DNA of 64,000 bases from an uncultured Anaerolineae bacterium (lineage in GTDB: Bacteria > Chloroflexota > Anaerolineae > J036 > Brachytrichaceae): assembly GCA_937959265.1 (NCBI GenBank), contig CALGMA010000037.1, forward strand, positions 1-64,000, in the 5' to 3' direction. The notes beneath the pieces were generated by a model. That model was given only the letters and a program-made list of their open reading frames with translations, made no database searches and had not been told where the DNA came from. The position numbers were made by a program, and so were the translations under genes. Shown here one piece after another: positions 8,121 to 17,397 of this stretch; within the stretch, counting starts at the first letter, position 1, and the number at the start of each line of letters is the position of its first letter.

Positions 8121-9050
8121 GTGATAATTGCCGACGTGACAACTCCGACTACGGCGTTGGAACGGCCGTCCCTCCCTCCCGCGCTGGGCATCGTCATCGG
8201 CGTGATCGCCGTCTCGACCGCCTCGATCTTCGTTCGATTCGCACAACAAGTCGGCGCCAGCTCACTGGCGATCGCTGCACTAAGACTGACGATCGCCGCG
8301 CTTGTGCTGCTGCCGTTCGCCCTCGTTCGTTGCAGCGAAGAATTCCGCGCCCTGTCCAGACGCGACGTGCTCACTGCCGCCGTCAGCGGCATCTTCCTGG
8401 GCGGGCACTTCGCGACGTGGATCTTGTCGCTGGAATTCACCAGCGTAGTCAGCTCCGTCGTGCTGGTGTCGCTCTCGCCGTTGTTCATCGCTGCGGCATC
8501 GGCGCTGTTTTTGAAAGAGCCGCTCACGGCGCGCATGATTGCCGGCATGATCACTGCCATCACCGGCGGCGTACTGATCGGCCTCTCCGACAGCGGCGGG
8601 ACGGCGCCTGGTCAGAACCCGATGCTGGGCAACGCCCTGGCGCTCAGTGGCGCGTTGTGCATGACGCCCTACCTCATCATCGCGCGCGCGCTGCGCAACA
8701 AGTTCTCGCTGCTGGCCTACATCACTCTGGTCTATGGTGCAGCGGCGATCGTGCTGATGACCAGTGTGTTGCTCACCGGAACGTCGCTCGCAGCCGATAA
8801 CCCATCGGCCCACCTCTGGATCGCGCTGCTGGCGCTGATGCCGCAGCTGATCGGCCACACGTCGTTCAACTGGTCGGTGCGCCGCTTGCCGGCAGTGTAT
8901 GGCACCATCCCCGTGCTGGGCGAGCCGGTCGGCTCGACCATCCTGGCGATGCTCGTGCTGGGCGAAACAGTGCAACCACTTACGCTGATTGGTGCAGCAC
9001 TGACGCTGGCCGGCATCGCGCTGATGAGCCTGAAGCGCAACGGCGCATGA
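8121..9050 (+). CDS. EamA/DMT-superfamily transporter
   Basis: An integral membrane protein of about 310 residues with ten predicted membrane segments in two EamA repeats, as in RhaT- and YdcZ-like metabolite exporters. The second repeat ends with the typical LGEPVGSTILAMLVLGE and ALTLAGIALM segments. An ATG at 8040 is in frame but lies 2 bases from the divergent sodA start and would overlap its promoter. I prefer the GTG at 8121 (or 8136), just before the first hydrophobic helix. The stop overlaps the next start by ATGA, so it is co-translated with the glycosyltransferase. The substrate cannot be inferred. Confidence 0.82.
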   Translation: MIIADVTTPTTALERPSLPPALGIVIGVIAVSTASIFVRFAQQVGASSLAIAALRLTIAALVLLPFALVRCSEEFRALSRRDVLTAAVSGIFLGGHFATWILSLEFTSVVSSVVLVSLSPLFIAAASALFLKEPLTARMIAGMITAITGGVLIGLSDSGGTAPGQNPMLGNALALSGALCMTPYLIIARALRNKFSLLAYITLVYGAAAIVLMTSVLLTGTSLAADNPSAHLWIALLALMPQLIGHTSFNWSVRRLPAVYGTIPVLGEPVGSTILAMLVLGETVQPLTLIGAALTLAGIALMSLKRNGA

Positions 9051-11014
9051 AGCGCAGTCGCGTTGCACCGGAGCACAACGTGAAGTTCATCTTCCACAGC
9101 TCAACGTGGGTTGCGTTGGCGACGCTGCTAGGCTTCGCGCTGCGCCTGCCGCTCAACGGCGTGATCCCACCCCGTTGGGACGAGGGCTGGTCCATCGCCC
9201 ATGCGTCGCTGCCGGTTGCCGAGCTGCTCTTCATTACCGCCGCCGACGTGCACCCGCCGCTGTACTACCTGGCACTGAGCGCATGGCAGCGCGTGACCGG
9301 CCATGAACTGTTCGCGGCGCGATACCTCTCCGTGCTGCTGAGCACGACGGCCATCCCGCTGGCGTATGTCGCCGCGCGCGCCTGGTCGCGCTCGCAGCGC
9401 ACCGCCGTGCTGGCCGCGTTCTTCATGGCCTGGATGCCGCTGGCCGTGTATTACGGCGCCGTGGTGCGCATGTATGCGCTCGCGCCCTCGTTCGTGCTGC
9501 TGGCAGCGTATGGCGCGTGCCGCAGATTAGCGATTGGAGAGTGGAGATCGGAAAGTGGCGCTATCCCCCGCCTTCAACCGACTGTTCTCTTCGCGGTCGG
9601 CACCGCCGGCGCGATGCTGACGCTCTACCACGCGGTCTGGGCATTGGCAGCCATCGCGATCTACGCCATGGGTTGCGCCGGCACGCAACGCGACCGGCGG
9701 ATTACGCGCGACATCGCGTTGTCTACCACGGTTGCAGTGCTCATCTTTGCACCGTGGGGCTTGTACGCTGTGCCACAGTTCCTGAGCCGCGCTGCTGCCG
9801 AGGCAACAACCAACATCGGACAACGATTCCCAGTGAACTACTTCGTGCGCCAGGGCATATTCGATCTGACGATGGCCCAGAAAGCCGGCATTGCGGGCCC
9901 GCTGGTCATCGGATTGATCATCGTCGCGGGCATCACAGCAGCCTTGGTGCGAAAGTGTCGGCCGAGCCTGTTAGCGCTGCCGCTCGGGATCATTGCGTTC
10001 ACGCTGCTGGGCGTGGCGTTCGCCGCGCGACAGTGGGCATTCAATGCGCGCATGTTGATCTGCGCGACGCCGGCGCTGGCTATGCTACTGGGCTGGTCGT
10101 TCGATCAACTCCTGAGGGCCGGCGCAGGCGACGCAGAACGCAAGCCGCGAGATGCGATGCGCCACATCCCACTCGTCCTGCTCAGCCTGGCGCTGTTTGC
10201 CGTTTATTGGCCGACGAGCACATCATTCGTCTACGTAAAGATGCTCGAGGTGTTCGACCCCTACAACCCGCATACCTATCGCGCACACATTGCGCCGCTT
10301 GCTCGGCCGGGCGACCTGGTCTTCTTCAACGTGCTTAGCCCGGCGGGATTCTACGCATTGGATCGGCAGGCCGGCGACCCTCGCTGGTCCTACGCGCTGA
10401 CCTGGGACCCGGTGATCGAACCGCGCGGGCGCTGGGAAACGCGCATTACCCAGGCAACGCAGCAGCACGACCGGCTGTGGATTGTGCTGTATCGCGGACT
10501 GGCCGGACAAAACGGCCACCTGCGCGGCTGGATGGACTCGAACTTCTACCCGGCCCATGCGCAGTGGGGCGAAGAAGAAGTGTTCTACGGTCTGTATGGC
10601 GTCGCCCGCGATGAACTGCTGCCCGGCAACGCCGCCGGCGCGCGTTGGGGCGACGTCATCCTGGAGGATGCGCGCCTGCCGAAGGCGGTGTCGCCCGGCG
10701 CCGTTGTGCCGGTAGCGCTCACCTGGCGCGCCGAGGCGCCGATCCCTAGGAACTACAAGGTTTTCGTGCATGCCATTCGTCCTGATGGCGGCATGGCCGC
10801 CCAGCATGATGCACAACCGCTCAACGACCTGCGACCGATGACGATATGGCCGGTAGGTGAGGCGGTGCGCGACCATCACGGTCTGGCGTTGCCGGCGGAC
10901 TACCGGGGGCCGCTGCAAATCGTCGCCGGCCTATACGACCCGGACACCGGCGAGCGCCTGCGCACGACCAGTGGGGCCGATGCAGTGACGCTTGCGACTG
11001 TCGTCGTTTGGTGA
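9047..11014 (+). CDS. GT39/ArnT-like polytopic membrane glycosyltransferase
   Basis: A 655-residue GT-C-fold protein. After the first membrane helix comes PPRWDEGWSIAHA, with the acidic residue that is the catalytic base position in PMT/ArnT enzymes, then DVHPPLYYL, typical of the first periplasmic loop. About ten hydrophobic segments follow up to residue 390, then a soluble C-terminal region of about 260 residues. Such enzymes transfer a sugar from a polyprenyl-phosphate donor to lipid or protein outside the cytoplasmic membrane. It overlaps the EamA gene by 4 bases; that exporter might deliver a related substrate. A 35-bp heptamer array encodes the odd hydrophilic stretch at about residues 160-171. 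Confidence 0.8.
   Translation: MKRSRVAPEHNVKFIFHSSTWVALATLLGFALRLPLNGVIPPRWDEGWSIAHASLPVAELLFITAADVHPPLYYLALSAWQRVTGHELFAARYLSVLLSTTAIPLAYVAARAWSRSQRTAVLAAFFMAWMPLAVYYGAVVRMYALAPSFVLLAAYGACRRLAIGEWRSESGAIPRLQPTVLFAVGTAGAMLTLYHAVWALAAIAIYAMGCAGTQRDRRITRDIALSTTVAVLIFAPWGLYAVPQFLSRAAAEATTNIGQRFPVNYFVRQGIFDLTMAQKAGIAGPLVIGLIIVAGITAALVRKCRPSLLALPLGIIAFTLLGVAFAARQWAFNARMLICATPALAMLLGWSFDQLLRAGAGDAERKPRDAMRHIPLVLLSLALFAVYWPTSTSFVYVKMLEVFDPYNPHTYRAHIAPLARPGDLVFFNVLSPAGFYALDRQAGDPRWSYALTWDPVIEPRGRWETRITQATQQHDRLWIVLYRGLAGQNGHLRGWMDSNFYPAHAQWGEEEVFYGLYGVARDELLPGNAAGARWGDVILEDARLPKAVSPGAVVPVALTWRAEAPIPRNYKVFVHAIRPDGGMAAQHDAQPLNDLRPMTIWPVGEAVRDHHGLALPADYRGPLQIVAGLYDPDTGERLRTTSGADAVTLATVVVW
9525..9559. 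repeat. 7-bp-period degenerate tandem array inside the glycosyltransferase gene
   Basis: GATTAGC, GATTGGA, GAGTGGA, GATCGGA, AAGTGGC. It is coding, in a loop between two membrane helices. Confidence 0.75.
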
Positions 11015-11032
11015 TCGGGTGCATACTGTGCC

Positions 11033-11677
11033 ATGAGTGTGAACAGCGACGAACTCGGGTATTACCTCTATCCCGCCGCGCGCGCCGGTGAGCCGGGCTA
11101 TCCGCGACTAGACATCAATATCTTCGCTGCGCCGACGCATCGCCATTACGACACGCGCGTGATTCACCTGCCGGTCGCTCACTTCGGCAGTGTGCGACAG
11201 ATGGATATCCGCCATCCATGGCACGCGGCGAACTACCACGTTTGTGCCGGGCGCATCACCCTGCGCGACTTCGTGGACAAGTCGGTAACGTTCTTCAGCT
11301 TTGGCGGAAATGCCGTCGTCGAAGTGCTACCCGATCACACCCATTGTGCCATCACGTCCGACGCGCCGATCCTACACCTGATCGAGGAGGAGGACCCAGC
11401 CACGGTGCTGAGCGAGGAGTTCGAAGCGCTACTGGCGCGACGACGCGGTGCCTGGGCCGGCAGACAAGACGAATACGAATTGCGACTGACGAAGGTCGAA
11501 CCTGTCGCGCTCTACCTCGCCTGTCTGAACGCGCTGCATCGAGCACTCGACGAAGGCACGCATCCAGCCGACGATGTACGAACGGCCCTGCGACGCGTGC
11601 TCCATGACGCGATTCGCGTCGCGGAGGCGCACGGACGCCGCATAGAGCACGCACCGGCGCTGGAGCAGCTCCTGTGA
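11033..11677 (+). CDS. Protein of unknown function (214 aa)
   Basis: I do not recognise this family. The protein is soluble-looking, with no signal peptide or membrane segment. The N-terminal half is rich in His and aromatic residues (THRHYDTRVIHLPVAHFG, DIRHPWHAANYHV); the C-terminal half is helical and charged. It starts 18 bases after the glycosyltransferase stop and is probably co-transcribed with it. The His-rich half could be metal-binding, but this is only a guess. The frame has normal codon use and an open length well beyond chance. Confidence 0.6.
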   Translation: MSVNSDELGYYLYPAARAGEPGYPRLDINIFAAPTHRHYDTRVIHLPVAHFGSVRQMDIRHPWHAANYHVCAGRITLRDFVDKSVTFFSFGGNAVVEVLPDHTHCAITSDAPILHLIEEEDPATVLSEEFEALLARRRGAWAGRQDEYELRLTKVEPVALYLACLNALHRALDEGTHPADDVRTALRRVLHDAIRVAEAHGRRIEHAPALEQLL

Positions 11678-11821
11678 GACACCCTGGTGGCGGCAGCCTC
11701 AACAGCGGCGCCTCGCAGACGACCTAGACACATCCCAGTAAGGGACAGAGTTACCCGAAGCTCTTCGGTGTGCAGCGCGGGAAGACCGATTGGGTCTGGG
11801 CATAGATGATTTGCGCCACCT

Positions 11822-12724
11822 TCAGTGACGCCTCGTTTCAACCAGGCGCTCATGAGCCATTACAGCTGCGCCGATGATGCCGGCGTCGTTGCCCAGCGCA
11901 GCGCGCACGATCGGTAACGCGCGCGTCTCGTCGCTCCAGATGTGTTCGCGCGTCGAAGCGACCAACTCATCCCAGAAGACGCTGCTGGCGCTGCCCAGCC
12001 CGCCGCCGATCAAGACAGCTTCGGGATCGAGCACGTTGCACAGGAAGCCAATGCTGTTGCCAATGGCCTGGCCGGCCGTACGCAGGATGGTGATCGCGCG
12101 TGGGTCGCCTGCCTGCGCCGCCTCGAACACTGCCTCGGCACGATCTGCGCCGAAGCGGTGCGCAATAGCCGACCCGGAGGCGAACTCCTCGAGTACCTGC
12201 TGCGTCCGGTGGCCGGTTTCATCCACCAGCATCAGCGGTGCGCTAGCCAGCACCAGCGCATTGCCGCGCGCGCCGGGATACGGTGCGCCATCCTGTACCA
12301 GACATGCGCTGATGCCGGTACCGAGGGTGACAAAGACGAAATCGCGGTAACGTCGACCCAGACCGAAACGCGCCTCGGCCCGCGCGTGAGCACGCACGTC
12401 CGATTCGACAACGGCCGGCGCGATCTCGCTCAAAGCGGCCTGCACCGGCAGTCCTTGCCACGGAACGGTGAAGCCGCTGGTGACGTTGCCGCACAAGTCC
12501 ACCAGCTCGCATACGCCCAAGCCTACGCAGGCGACGGGATGCGGTGTAGCTCGCATGAGTTCACGCGCCAGCGCCAGCACATCATCGAGCACGGCCCGGC
12601 CGCCGCGTTCTGGATGAGTGGGCTGAACGCGCTTCTCAAAAAGCTCGCCTGTCGGAAGGGCTACGACGCCGGCGGCGATCTTCGTGCCGCCTACATCTAT
12701 GCCGATGGAGAATCGCTGATCCAT
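11822..12724 (-). CDS. ROK-family sugar kinase
   Basis: A 300-residue protein of the ROK (repressor, ORF, kinase) family. The N-terminal phosphate-binding strand-loop IDVGGTKIAAGVV and the central FVTLGTGISACLVQDG are clear. The usual ROK zinc motif (C-x-C-G-x2-G-C-x-E) is absent: the corresponding segment reads GARGNALVLASAPLMLVDET and has no cysteines. It lacks the N-terminal HTH of NagC-like repressors, so a kinase is the better call. I take the ATG at 12724; the frame extends further upstream only as shadow sequence over the cupin gene. It is the last gene of the sugar operon, 37 bases after the cupin gene, and probably phosphorylates the imported sugar or its derivative. Confidence 0.8.
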   Translation of the reverse strand: MDQRFSIGIDVGGTKIAAGVVALPTGELFEKRVQPTHPERGGRAVLDDVLALARELMRATPHPVACVGLGVCELVDLCGNVTSGFTVPWQGLPVQAALSEIAPAVVESDVRAHARAEARFGLGRRYRDFVFVTLGTGISACLVQDGAPYPGARGNALVLASAPLMLVDETGHRTQQVLEEFASGSAIAHRFGADRAEAVFEAAQAGDPRAITILRTAGQAIGNSIGFLCNVLDPEAVLIGGGLGSASSVFWDELVASTREHIWSDETRALPIVRAALGNDAGIIGAAVMAHERLVETRRH

Positions 12725-12761
12725 GCGAGTCCGTCGCACAGCACTCGGGTCACCGACACAT

Positions 12762-13664
12762 TCAGGGGAGATAGCGCGGCGCGACGCCGAAGACCGCGAC
12801 AACGGGCCGGCTGCCGATGTTGTGACACGCATGCACCGTACCCTGCGGCACATAGCACGCATCGCCGGGCCCGATCTCGAACCAATCCGGGCGCTGACCA
12901 TCGAAGACCCGCACATGGAGTGCGCCCTCGGCGACATAGATGGCTTTGTCACCACCATGAACTGTGGGATCGGTGCGCTGACCAGGCAGCAAATGCAGCC
13001 GACCTACGGTGAGGTAATCGGTCGCCACGATCAGGCCGATCAGCGTCGGGAAGCCGCTGCCTTCCAGCCGCCAAACGATCTCATCTTCGCCGATCACATG
13101 GATGGCGTCGGCGGCACGAAGCCCGACGCGCTCCATCGGCAGCCGGCCCAACCATTCGTCGCGTCCATATCGAATCTCGGTGAGCAACGGCTTTTGCCGC
13201 GCGTATGCGCCGCTGGTGCCGGTAGAAGGCGGTGGCGCGAAGAACTCCAGCACACGCAGCGGCTCGTCGCTGTAGTTAAAGACGTGATGCCAGGTATCGC
13301 GGCGAAAGAAGGCCGTCGCACCCGGCGCGGCACGGTGCACCTCGCCCGTCTCCGGGTTGGCAATCACCATCACCCCGCTCAACACGTGATAAGCCACATC
13401 GGCGCCGAAGATGGTGCGGTAGTCGTCGCTGTGGCGAAAGGCGCCGCGAGGCGGCAAACCGAACACCAACGAATGGATCTTATCGCTGGAGACATAGATC
13501 CAGTCGGCCACCTCGCCACTCGCCTCGTCGCCCCACAAGTGGCGCGTGACAGAGGCGTAGGGGATCACTGTAGCGCGTTCGAAGGTCGGGCGCGGCGAGG
13601 GCGTATACCCCATGCGCCCATTACTGGCCGATGAGACGGCGCGAGTCGTGTTCTGCTGTTCCAT
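12762..13664 (-). CDS. Bicupin-domain protein
   Basis: A 300-residue protein with two beta-barrel cupin halves. The first has HSDDYRTIFG...WHHVFNYSDEPLRV, the second PGQRTDPTVHGGDKAIYVAEG...YVPQGTVHACHNIGS. The second barrel keeps the G-x5-H-x-H-like and P-x-G-x2-H patterns expected for metal binding; the first is less canonical. Bicupins of this size include sugar isomerases, quercetinase-like dioxygenases and sensors. Its position between the GntR regulator and the ROK kinase in a sugar operon favours a role in carbohydrate conversion or sensing, but the reaction is unknown. Confidence 0.72.
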   Translation of the reverse strand: MEQQNTTRAVSSASNGRMGYTPSPRPTFERATVIPYASVTRHLWGDEASGEVADWIYVSSDKIHSLVFGLPPRGAFRHSDDYRTIFGADVAYHVLSGVMVIANPETGEVHRAAPGATAFFRRDTWHHVFNYSDEPLRVLEFFAPPPSTGTSGAYARQKPLLTEIRYGRDEWLGRLPMERVGLRAADAIHVIGEDEIVWRLEGSGFPTLIGLIVATDYLTVGRLHLLPGQRTDPTVHGGDKAIYVAEGALHVRVFDGQRPDWFEIGPGDACYVPQGTVHACHNIGSRPVVAVFGVAPRYLP

Positions 13665-13691
13665 GTTTCTCGTTCGCGGTTCTTCCGAATT

Positions 13692-14468
13692 TCAATGCAT
13701 CACTACACTCATCAGCGAGGCATTGAAGGCTTCCTGGCGTGCCTTGGGCCGGCTGTCGAGCTGAATCTTGAACCGGTCGCCGCGATACACGGCTTTGAAA
13801 GCTTCCACGGGCCGGTCTGCTTCGTCGTAGGTCACGCCCTGTAACAAGATCATCGGCATGCCGGTCTGCACGCCGAACAGCTCGCTTTCGTAGTCGTTGG
13901 CCAGCACGGCTTCCAGCATATGTTGCGCGCCGCTCAGTTGCACGCCATACACGTCGCGCATGAGCTGGTAGAGCGAGCAATGCGCCATGTCTGCAGTTTC
14001 GAGACCCGGAAACAAAGCGTGCGGCACGTGCACAGTTTCGAGCAACACGGGCACCTCGTTCGACAAACGCAGGCGAACGATCCTGACCACTTCCTCACCT
14101 GCAATCAGGTTCAACTGTGCTGCGATCCGCGGGGTCGCCAGCGCGATAGCCTGCTCGATCACACGCGACGACGCTGCCGCGCCGCGCTGCATCATTGCCT
14201 CGGTAAAACCGAGCGCGTGCAGTGGATCGTACGCCAACTTCGGCTCGGCTACGAATGTGCCGACGCCCTGCTGCGCCACCAGCACATCTTCGCGGATCAG
14301 GTATTGCAGTGCCTGGCGGACGGTCATTCGACTGATGCCGTATTGCTCACTCAGCTCACGCTCGCTCGGCAATTGCTGGCCAGGCCGGTATTCGCCGACT
14401 CGGATGCGATCGCGAATGTCCTCGACGAGTTGGTAGTAGAGCGGAATGGGGCTATCTTTGTCGAGCAT
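13692..14468 (-). CDS. GntR-family regulator with UTRA ligand-binding domain
   Basis: A 258-residue HutC-subfamily regulator. Residues 1-72 are the winged helix (PIPLYYQLVEDIRDRI, GQQLPSERELSEQYGISRMTVRQAL). Residues about 90-245 are the UTRA (chorismate-lyase-like) domain that binds small effectors, often sugar phosphates. It lies inside the operon and probably represses it. A DasR/NagR-like half-palindromic site is present at the operon promoter (19878-19889). The gene starts 21 bases after the Gfo/Idh stop. Confidence 0.88.
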   Translation of the reverse strand: MLDKDSPIPLYYQLVEDIRDRIRVGEYRPGQQLPSERELSEQYGISRMTVRQALQYLIREDVLVAQQGVGTFVAEPKLAYDPLHALGFTEAMMQRGAAASSRVIEQAIALATPRIAAQLNLIAGEEVVRIVRLRLSNEVPVLLETVHVPHALFPGLETADMAHCSLYQLMRDVYGVQLSGAQHMLEAVLANDYESELFGVQTGMPMILLQGVTYDEADRPVEAFKAVYRGDRFKIQLDSRPKARQEAFNASLMSVVMH

Positions 14469-14489
14469 GGCACGCCATATCTCCTGCGA

Positions 14490-15605
14490 TCAGTCCTCGG
14501 TTCGGGTAGGATCGTGAATCGTCGCTCTGGGGGTATGGGCTTCCTCGAGCTGCACCGGCGGGAAGGTGCTCTCGATAGTCTGTGCGACGCCGGTGCGGCC
14601 AGCTTCCTCGGCTTTCAACATGATCTCGAGCACATGATACCCATGCTCCGGCGTGATGACGTCTGGCGTGCCATAGACGATCGCCTGCACCAGATGACGC
14701 AACCCATCCGTCCACGGCCAGTTTGGATCGAGATCCGGATGCAGTTCCCAATAGCCATTGCAGTTGCGATACAGCTCATAGCCCTGCGGATGCCAGTCAT
14801 CGCCGAGCATCTGGATTGTGCCCTCACTGCCATAGATCTCGATGCCGGCCACACGATAGGCCTGGATGGTGAAGCCGGTCGTGATCACACCGTACACGGC
14901 ATTGCCGAAATCCAGGCTGATGTGCGCGTTGTCTACGACTTCGACCTTTGTCATCTCGCCGTCCACGACGCGTTCGGAGATGGCCGTGCCGGCCAGCGCT
15001 GTGACGCGCTTGGCTGGGCCTAACAGCGCCGTGAGACTGGTCACGTTATACACGCCCAGGTCGAACAGCGCGCCACCGCCGGGCTTGTAGAACCACTTGC
15101 CCCAGTTCGGCCCAGCCCACCCGTAGAACGCGCGCGCCAGGTATGGACGGCCGATGTCACCTCGGTCAATGTGCCGCTTCATCGCCTTGAATGTTGCACT
15201 CAACACGACGTGCGGCGCAGGATGCAAGATGCCTTTGCTCTTCCTGGCGATCGCGAGCAGTTCTTTGCCTTCTGCCAGCGTCGTCGCCATCGGCTTCTCC
15301 ACCAGCACGTGCTTATCGGCCAGCAGCGCTGCCTTGGCGATCTCGGCGTGCGTCTGCATCGAGGTCGTCACCAGCACCAGGTCTACCTCTGCGCTCTCGA
15401 CGACGGCGCGATAGTCGCGCACGAACGCCGCCTGCGGCCATAGCCGCTGCGCAGTTGCGGCGCCTTCCGGCGCCACGTCGCAGGTCATCATCACTTCGAC
15501 CGGCAAGCCGAGATTTTGGATGCGGCGAATCTGATTGGTATACGGACCGCGCATCACACTGCCACAGCCAACGATTCCGATGCGGACAGTTTTGTGGTGG
15601 GGCAT
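14490..15605 (-). CDS. Gfo/Idh/MocA-family NAD(P)-dependent oxidoreductase
   Basis: A 371-residue dehydrogenase of the glucose-fructose oxidoreductase / inositol 2-dehydrogenase family. The N-terminal Rossmann motif is RIGIVGCGSVMRGPYTNQI, followed by LVTTSMQTHAEIAKAALLADKHVLVEKPMATTL, whose EKP is the family signature. The C-terminal alpha/beta domain begins near HPAPHVVLSATF. I chose the ATG at 15605, five bases after the PhyH stop, as the Rossmann fold starts there. It probably oxidises the sugar or polyol brought in by the ABC transporter, perhaps as a 3-keto route; the exact substrate is not visible. Confidence 0.87.
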   Translation of the reverse strand: MPHHKTVRIGIVGCGSVMRGPYTNQIRRIQNLGLPVEVMMTCDVAPEGAATAQRLWPQAAFVRDYRAVVESAEVDLVLVTTSMQTHAEIAKAALLADKHVLVEKPMATTLAEGKELLAIARKSKGILHPAPHVVLSATFKAMKRHIDRGDIGRPYLARAFYGWAGPNWGKWFYKPGGGALFDLGVYNVTSLTALLGPAKRVTALAGTAISERVVDGEMTKVEVVDNAHISLDFGNAVYGVITTGFTIQAYRVAGIEIYGSEGTIQMLGDDWHPQGYELYRNCNGYWELHPDLDPNWPWTDGLRHLVQAIVYGTPDVITPEHGYHVLEIMLKAEEAGRTGVAQTIESTFPPVQLEEAHTPRATIHDPTRTED

Positions 15606-15610
15606 GGTAT

Positions 15611-16414
15611 TCACCGACGTTCTTTCTGCGCAGCACGAGCGACGCGCTCCTGCCAATTCGTCTGCTGTTGTCTGAGCCAGTAGAAATCGCGTGGCACCGC
15701 ACGACGGGTAGGTGACACGCCGTAGCCCAGGATATAGGCCCGGCGCGGCCCATCCGACAGGTTCGGGCCGGTGTAGTGCAGAGTGCGGCAGTGATGGATG
15801 GTCGCTCCACCCGCCGGCAATGGGCACGGCACGCCCTGTGCCATAGCACGTTCCGGTTCATCCACCTCCAGCCCAACCACTTTCGGATCATGGCCGATCG
15901 GGTGGTGCGGCAATACGTCTTGCTTATGGCTGCCGGGCACGAACCACATGCAGCCATTCGCAATCGTTGCCTCTTGCAGCGGAATCCAGATGCTGACTTC
16001 TTCGTAGTGCATGCCACCATCGTTGTAGGCTTCGTCCTGATGCCAGGGCGTCGCTGCGCCGCTGCGCGGCGGCTTGCGAATAGCATGGTCGAAGCGGAAG
16101 GTCGTCCGTGGGCCAAGCAGTTGTTGGGCGACGGCCTCAGCATTGGCGCGCAACAACGTATCGGACAATTGCGGCGCGTATTTGGAAGGATTGAGGATTT
16201 GCGGCAACCTGTGCACGGCATCGTCCTCGTCGTGAGACGTGAGGTCCAGGTGATCGCCGGACTCACGGCCAGCCCTGACCTCGAACAGCCAATCGTAGAC
16301 GCTACACAGTTGCGCTACCTCCTCCGCCGTCGTCAGCGCCGGCAGAGACAAATACCCCTCGCGATGAAAGCGAGCGATTTGCTCGTCGGTCAGTTGAATG
16401 GTTGGTGATTTCAT
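15611..16414 (-). CDS. Phytanoyl-CoA dioxygenase (PhyH) family, Fe(II)/2-oxoglutarate-dependent
   Basis: A 267-residue double-stranded beta-helix oxygenase. The facial triad is visible as His-x-Asp in TPWHQDEAYNDGG and the distal His in IHHCRTLHYTGPNLSDGPRR, where the Arg contacting 2-oxoglutarate follows. The family hydroxylates unactivated C-H bonds of fatty acyl-CoAs, ectoine, quinones and many small molecules. Here it sits between ABC permeases and a Gfo/Idh dehydrogenase. This suggests hydroxylation or oxidative demethylation of an imported glycoside, cyclitol or methylated sugar. That role is inferred from context only. Confidence 0.83.
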   Translation of the reverse strand: MKSPTIQLTDEQIARFHREGYLSLPALTTAEEVAQLCSVYDWLFEVRAGRESGDHLDLTSHDEDDAVHRLPQILNPSKYAPQLSDTLLRANAEAVAQQLLGPRTTFRFDHAIRKPPRSGAATPWHQDEAYNDGGMHYEEVSIWIPLQEATIANGCMWFVPGSHKQDVLPHHPIGHDPKVVGLEVDEPERAMAQGVPCPLPAGGATIHHCRTLHYTGPNLSDGPRRAYILGYGVSPTRRAVPRDFYWLRQQQTNWQERVARAAQKERR

Positions 16415-16469
16415 AGTTCAGTTCATGATGCAAGATGTAGCATGCGCAAACTGCCAAACGCAGGGCGCT

Positions 16470-17387
16470 TCATCCCTTCAACCCCGTCAGCTTGATGCCC
16501 TCCAGGAAGTAACGCTGGGTAAGGAAGAAGATCACGATCAGCGGCAGGGTGGTGATGGTGGATGCCGCCATCATCAACGCCCATTCGGTCGTGCGCTGGG
16601 CGCGGAAGGCATACAAGCCCAGCGATAACGGATAGAGCTTGTTGTCGCTCAAGTAGATCAGCGGGCCGAGGAAGTCGTTCCACGTACCCAAGAAGGTGAA
16701 GACCGCCACCACCATGAGTGCCGGCTTCACCAGCGGCAACATCACCTGCCAGAAGATGCGGAAGTGGCCGGCGCCGTCTACACGCGCCGCGTCGGCCAGT
16801 TCGTTCGGCAAACCCAGGAAGAACTGGCGCATCATGAAGATGAAGAACGCGTTGCCAAGGAAGGCCGGCAGGATCAATGGCGTATAGCTGCCGATCAATC
16901 CGAAGTTCTTGAACAGGATGTAGGTCGGGATGAACGTGACGATGAACGGGATCATCAGCGTGGCGACGGTAACGTAGAAGAGGGCGTCGCGAAACGGGAA
17001 GCGCAACCGCGCAAAGCCGTAGCCCACCGCCGCACACGAGATGACCGTGCCGATCGTCACGCCGACCGAGTAGAACACGCTGTTGGCCAGGAAGCGCAGG
17101 AATGGAAAGTTCGGGTAGGTCAGCGCATTGGGGTAGTTCTCCCAACGCGGTGGATCGGGCAGCCACTGGATAGGGTTGGTGAAGATCTGCTGGTTGGTCT
17201 TCAGCGATGACACGATCATCCAGTAGAACGGCACCATGAACGCGATGGAGAAGGCGATGAGCACGGCGTGCGCAATGCCATTCCTGATGAGCCGGCGACC
17301 GCCGCGCCTGGTTTTGGCCGTGCTCGTCACAGTGACGGGCTGGGTCGCGCGCGATGGCGCAATCGATTGAGCAGCTTGATCCATCAT
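16470..17387 (-). CDS. Carbohydrate ABC transporter permease, MalG type
   Basis: A 305-residue inner-membrane permease with six membrane segments. The EAA loop DAARVDGAGHFRIFWQVMLPLVKPAL near residue 200 docks the ATPase. The C-terminus ends YFLEGIKLTGLKG, typical of MalG/CUT1 permeases. It follows the MalF-type gene by 10 bases. No ATPase gene (MsmK/UgpC type) is in the operon; CUT1 systems often share one encoded elsewhere. Confidence 0.92.
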   Translation of the reverse strand: MMDQAAQSIAPSRATQPVTVTSTAKTRRGGRRLIRNGIAHAVLIAFSIAFMVPFYWMIVSSLKTNQQIFTNPIQWLPDPPRWENYPNALTYPNFPFLRFLANSVFYSVGVTIGTVISCAAVGYGFARLRFPFRDALFYVTVATLMIPFIVTFIPTYILFKNFGLIGSYTPLILPAFLGNAFFIFMMRQFFLGLPNELADAARVDGAGHFRIFWQVMLPLVKPALMVVAVFTFLGTWNDFLGPLIYLSDNKLYPLSLGLYAFRAQRTTEWALMMAASTITTLPLIVIFFLTQRYFLEGIKLTGLKG

Positions 17388-17397
17388 CTCCCCTCGA

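Noticed and set aside
11678-11821. Minus-strand reading KVAQIIYAQTQSVFPRCTPK ending in a stop, just after the ROK gene
   Set aside because: Could be the tail of a lost gene, but only about 23 codons are present and no family was recognised.
12725-12958. Upstream extension of the ROK kinase frame
   Set aside because: It overlaps the cupin gene in another frame and the added residues look like shadow coding; the ROK fold begins at the ATG at 12724.
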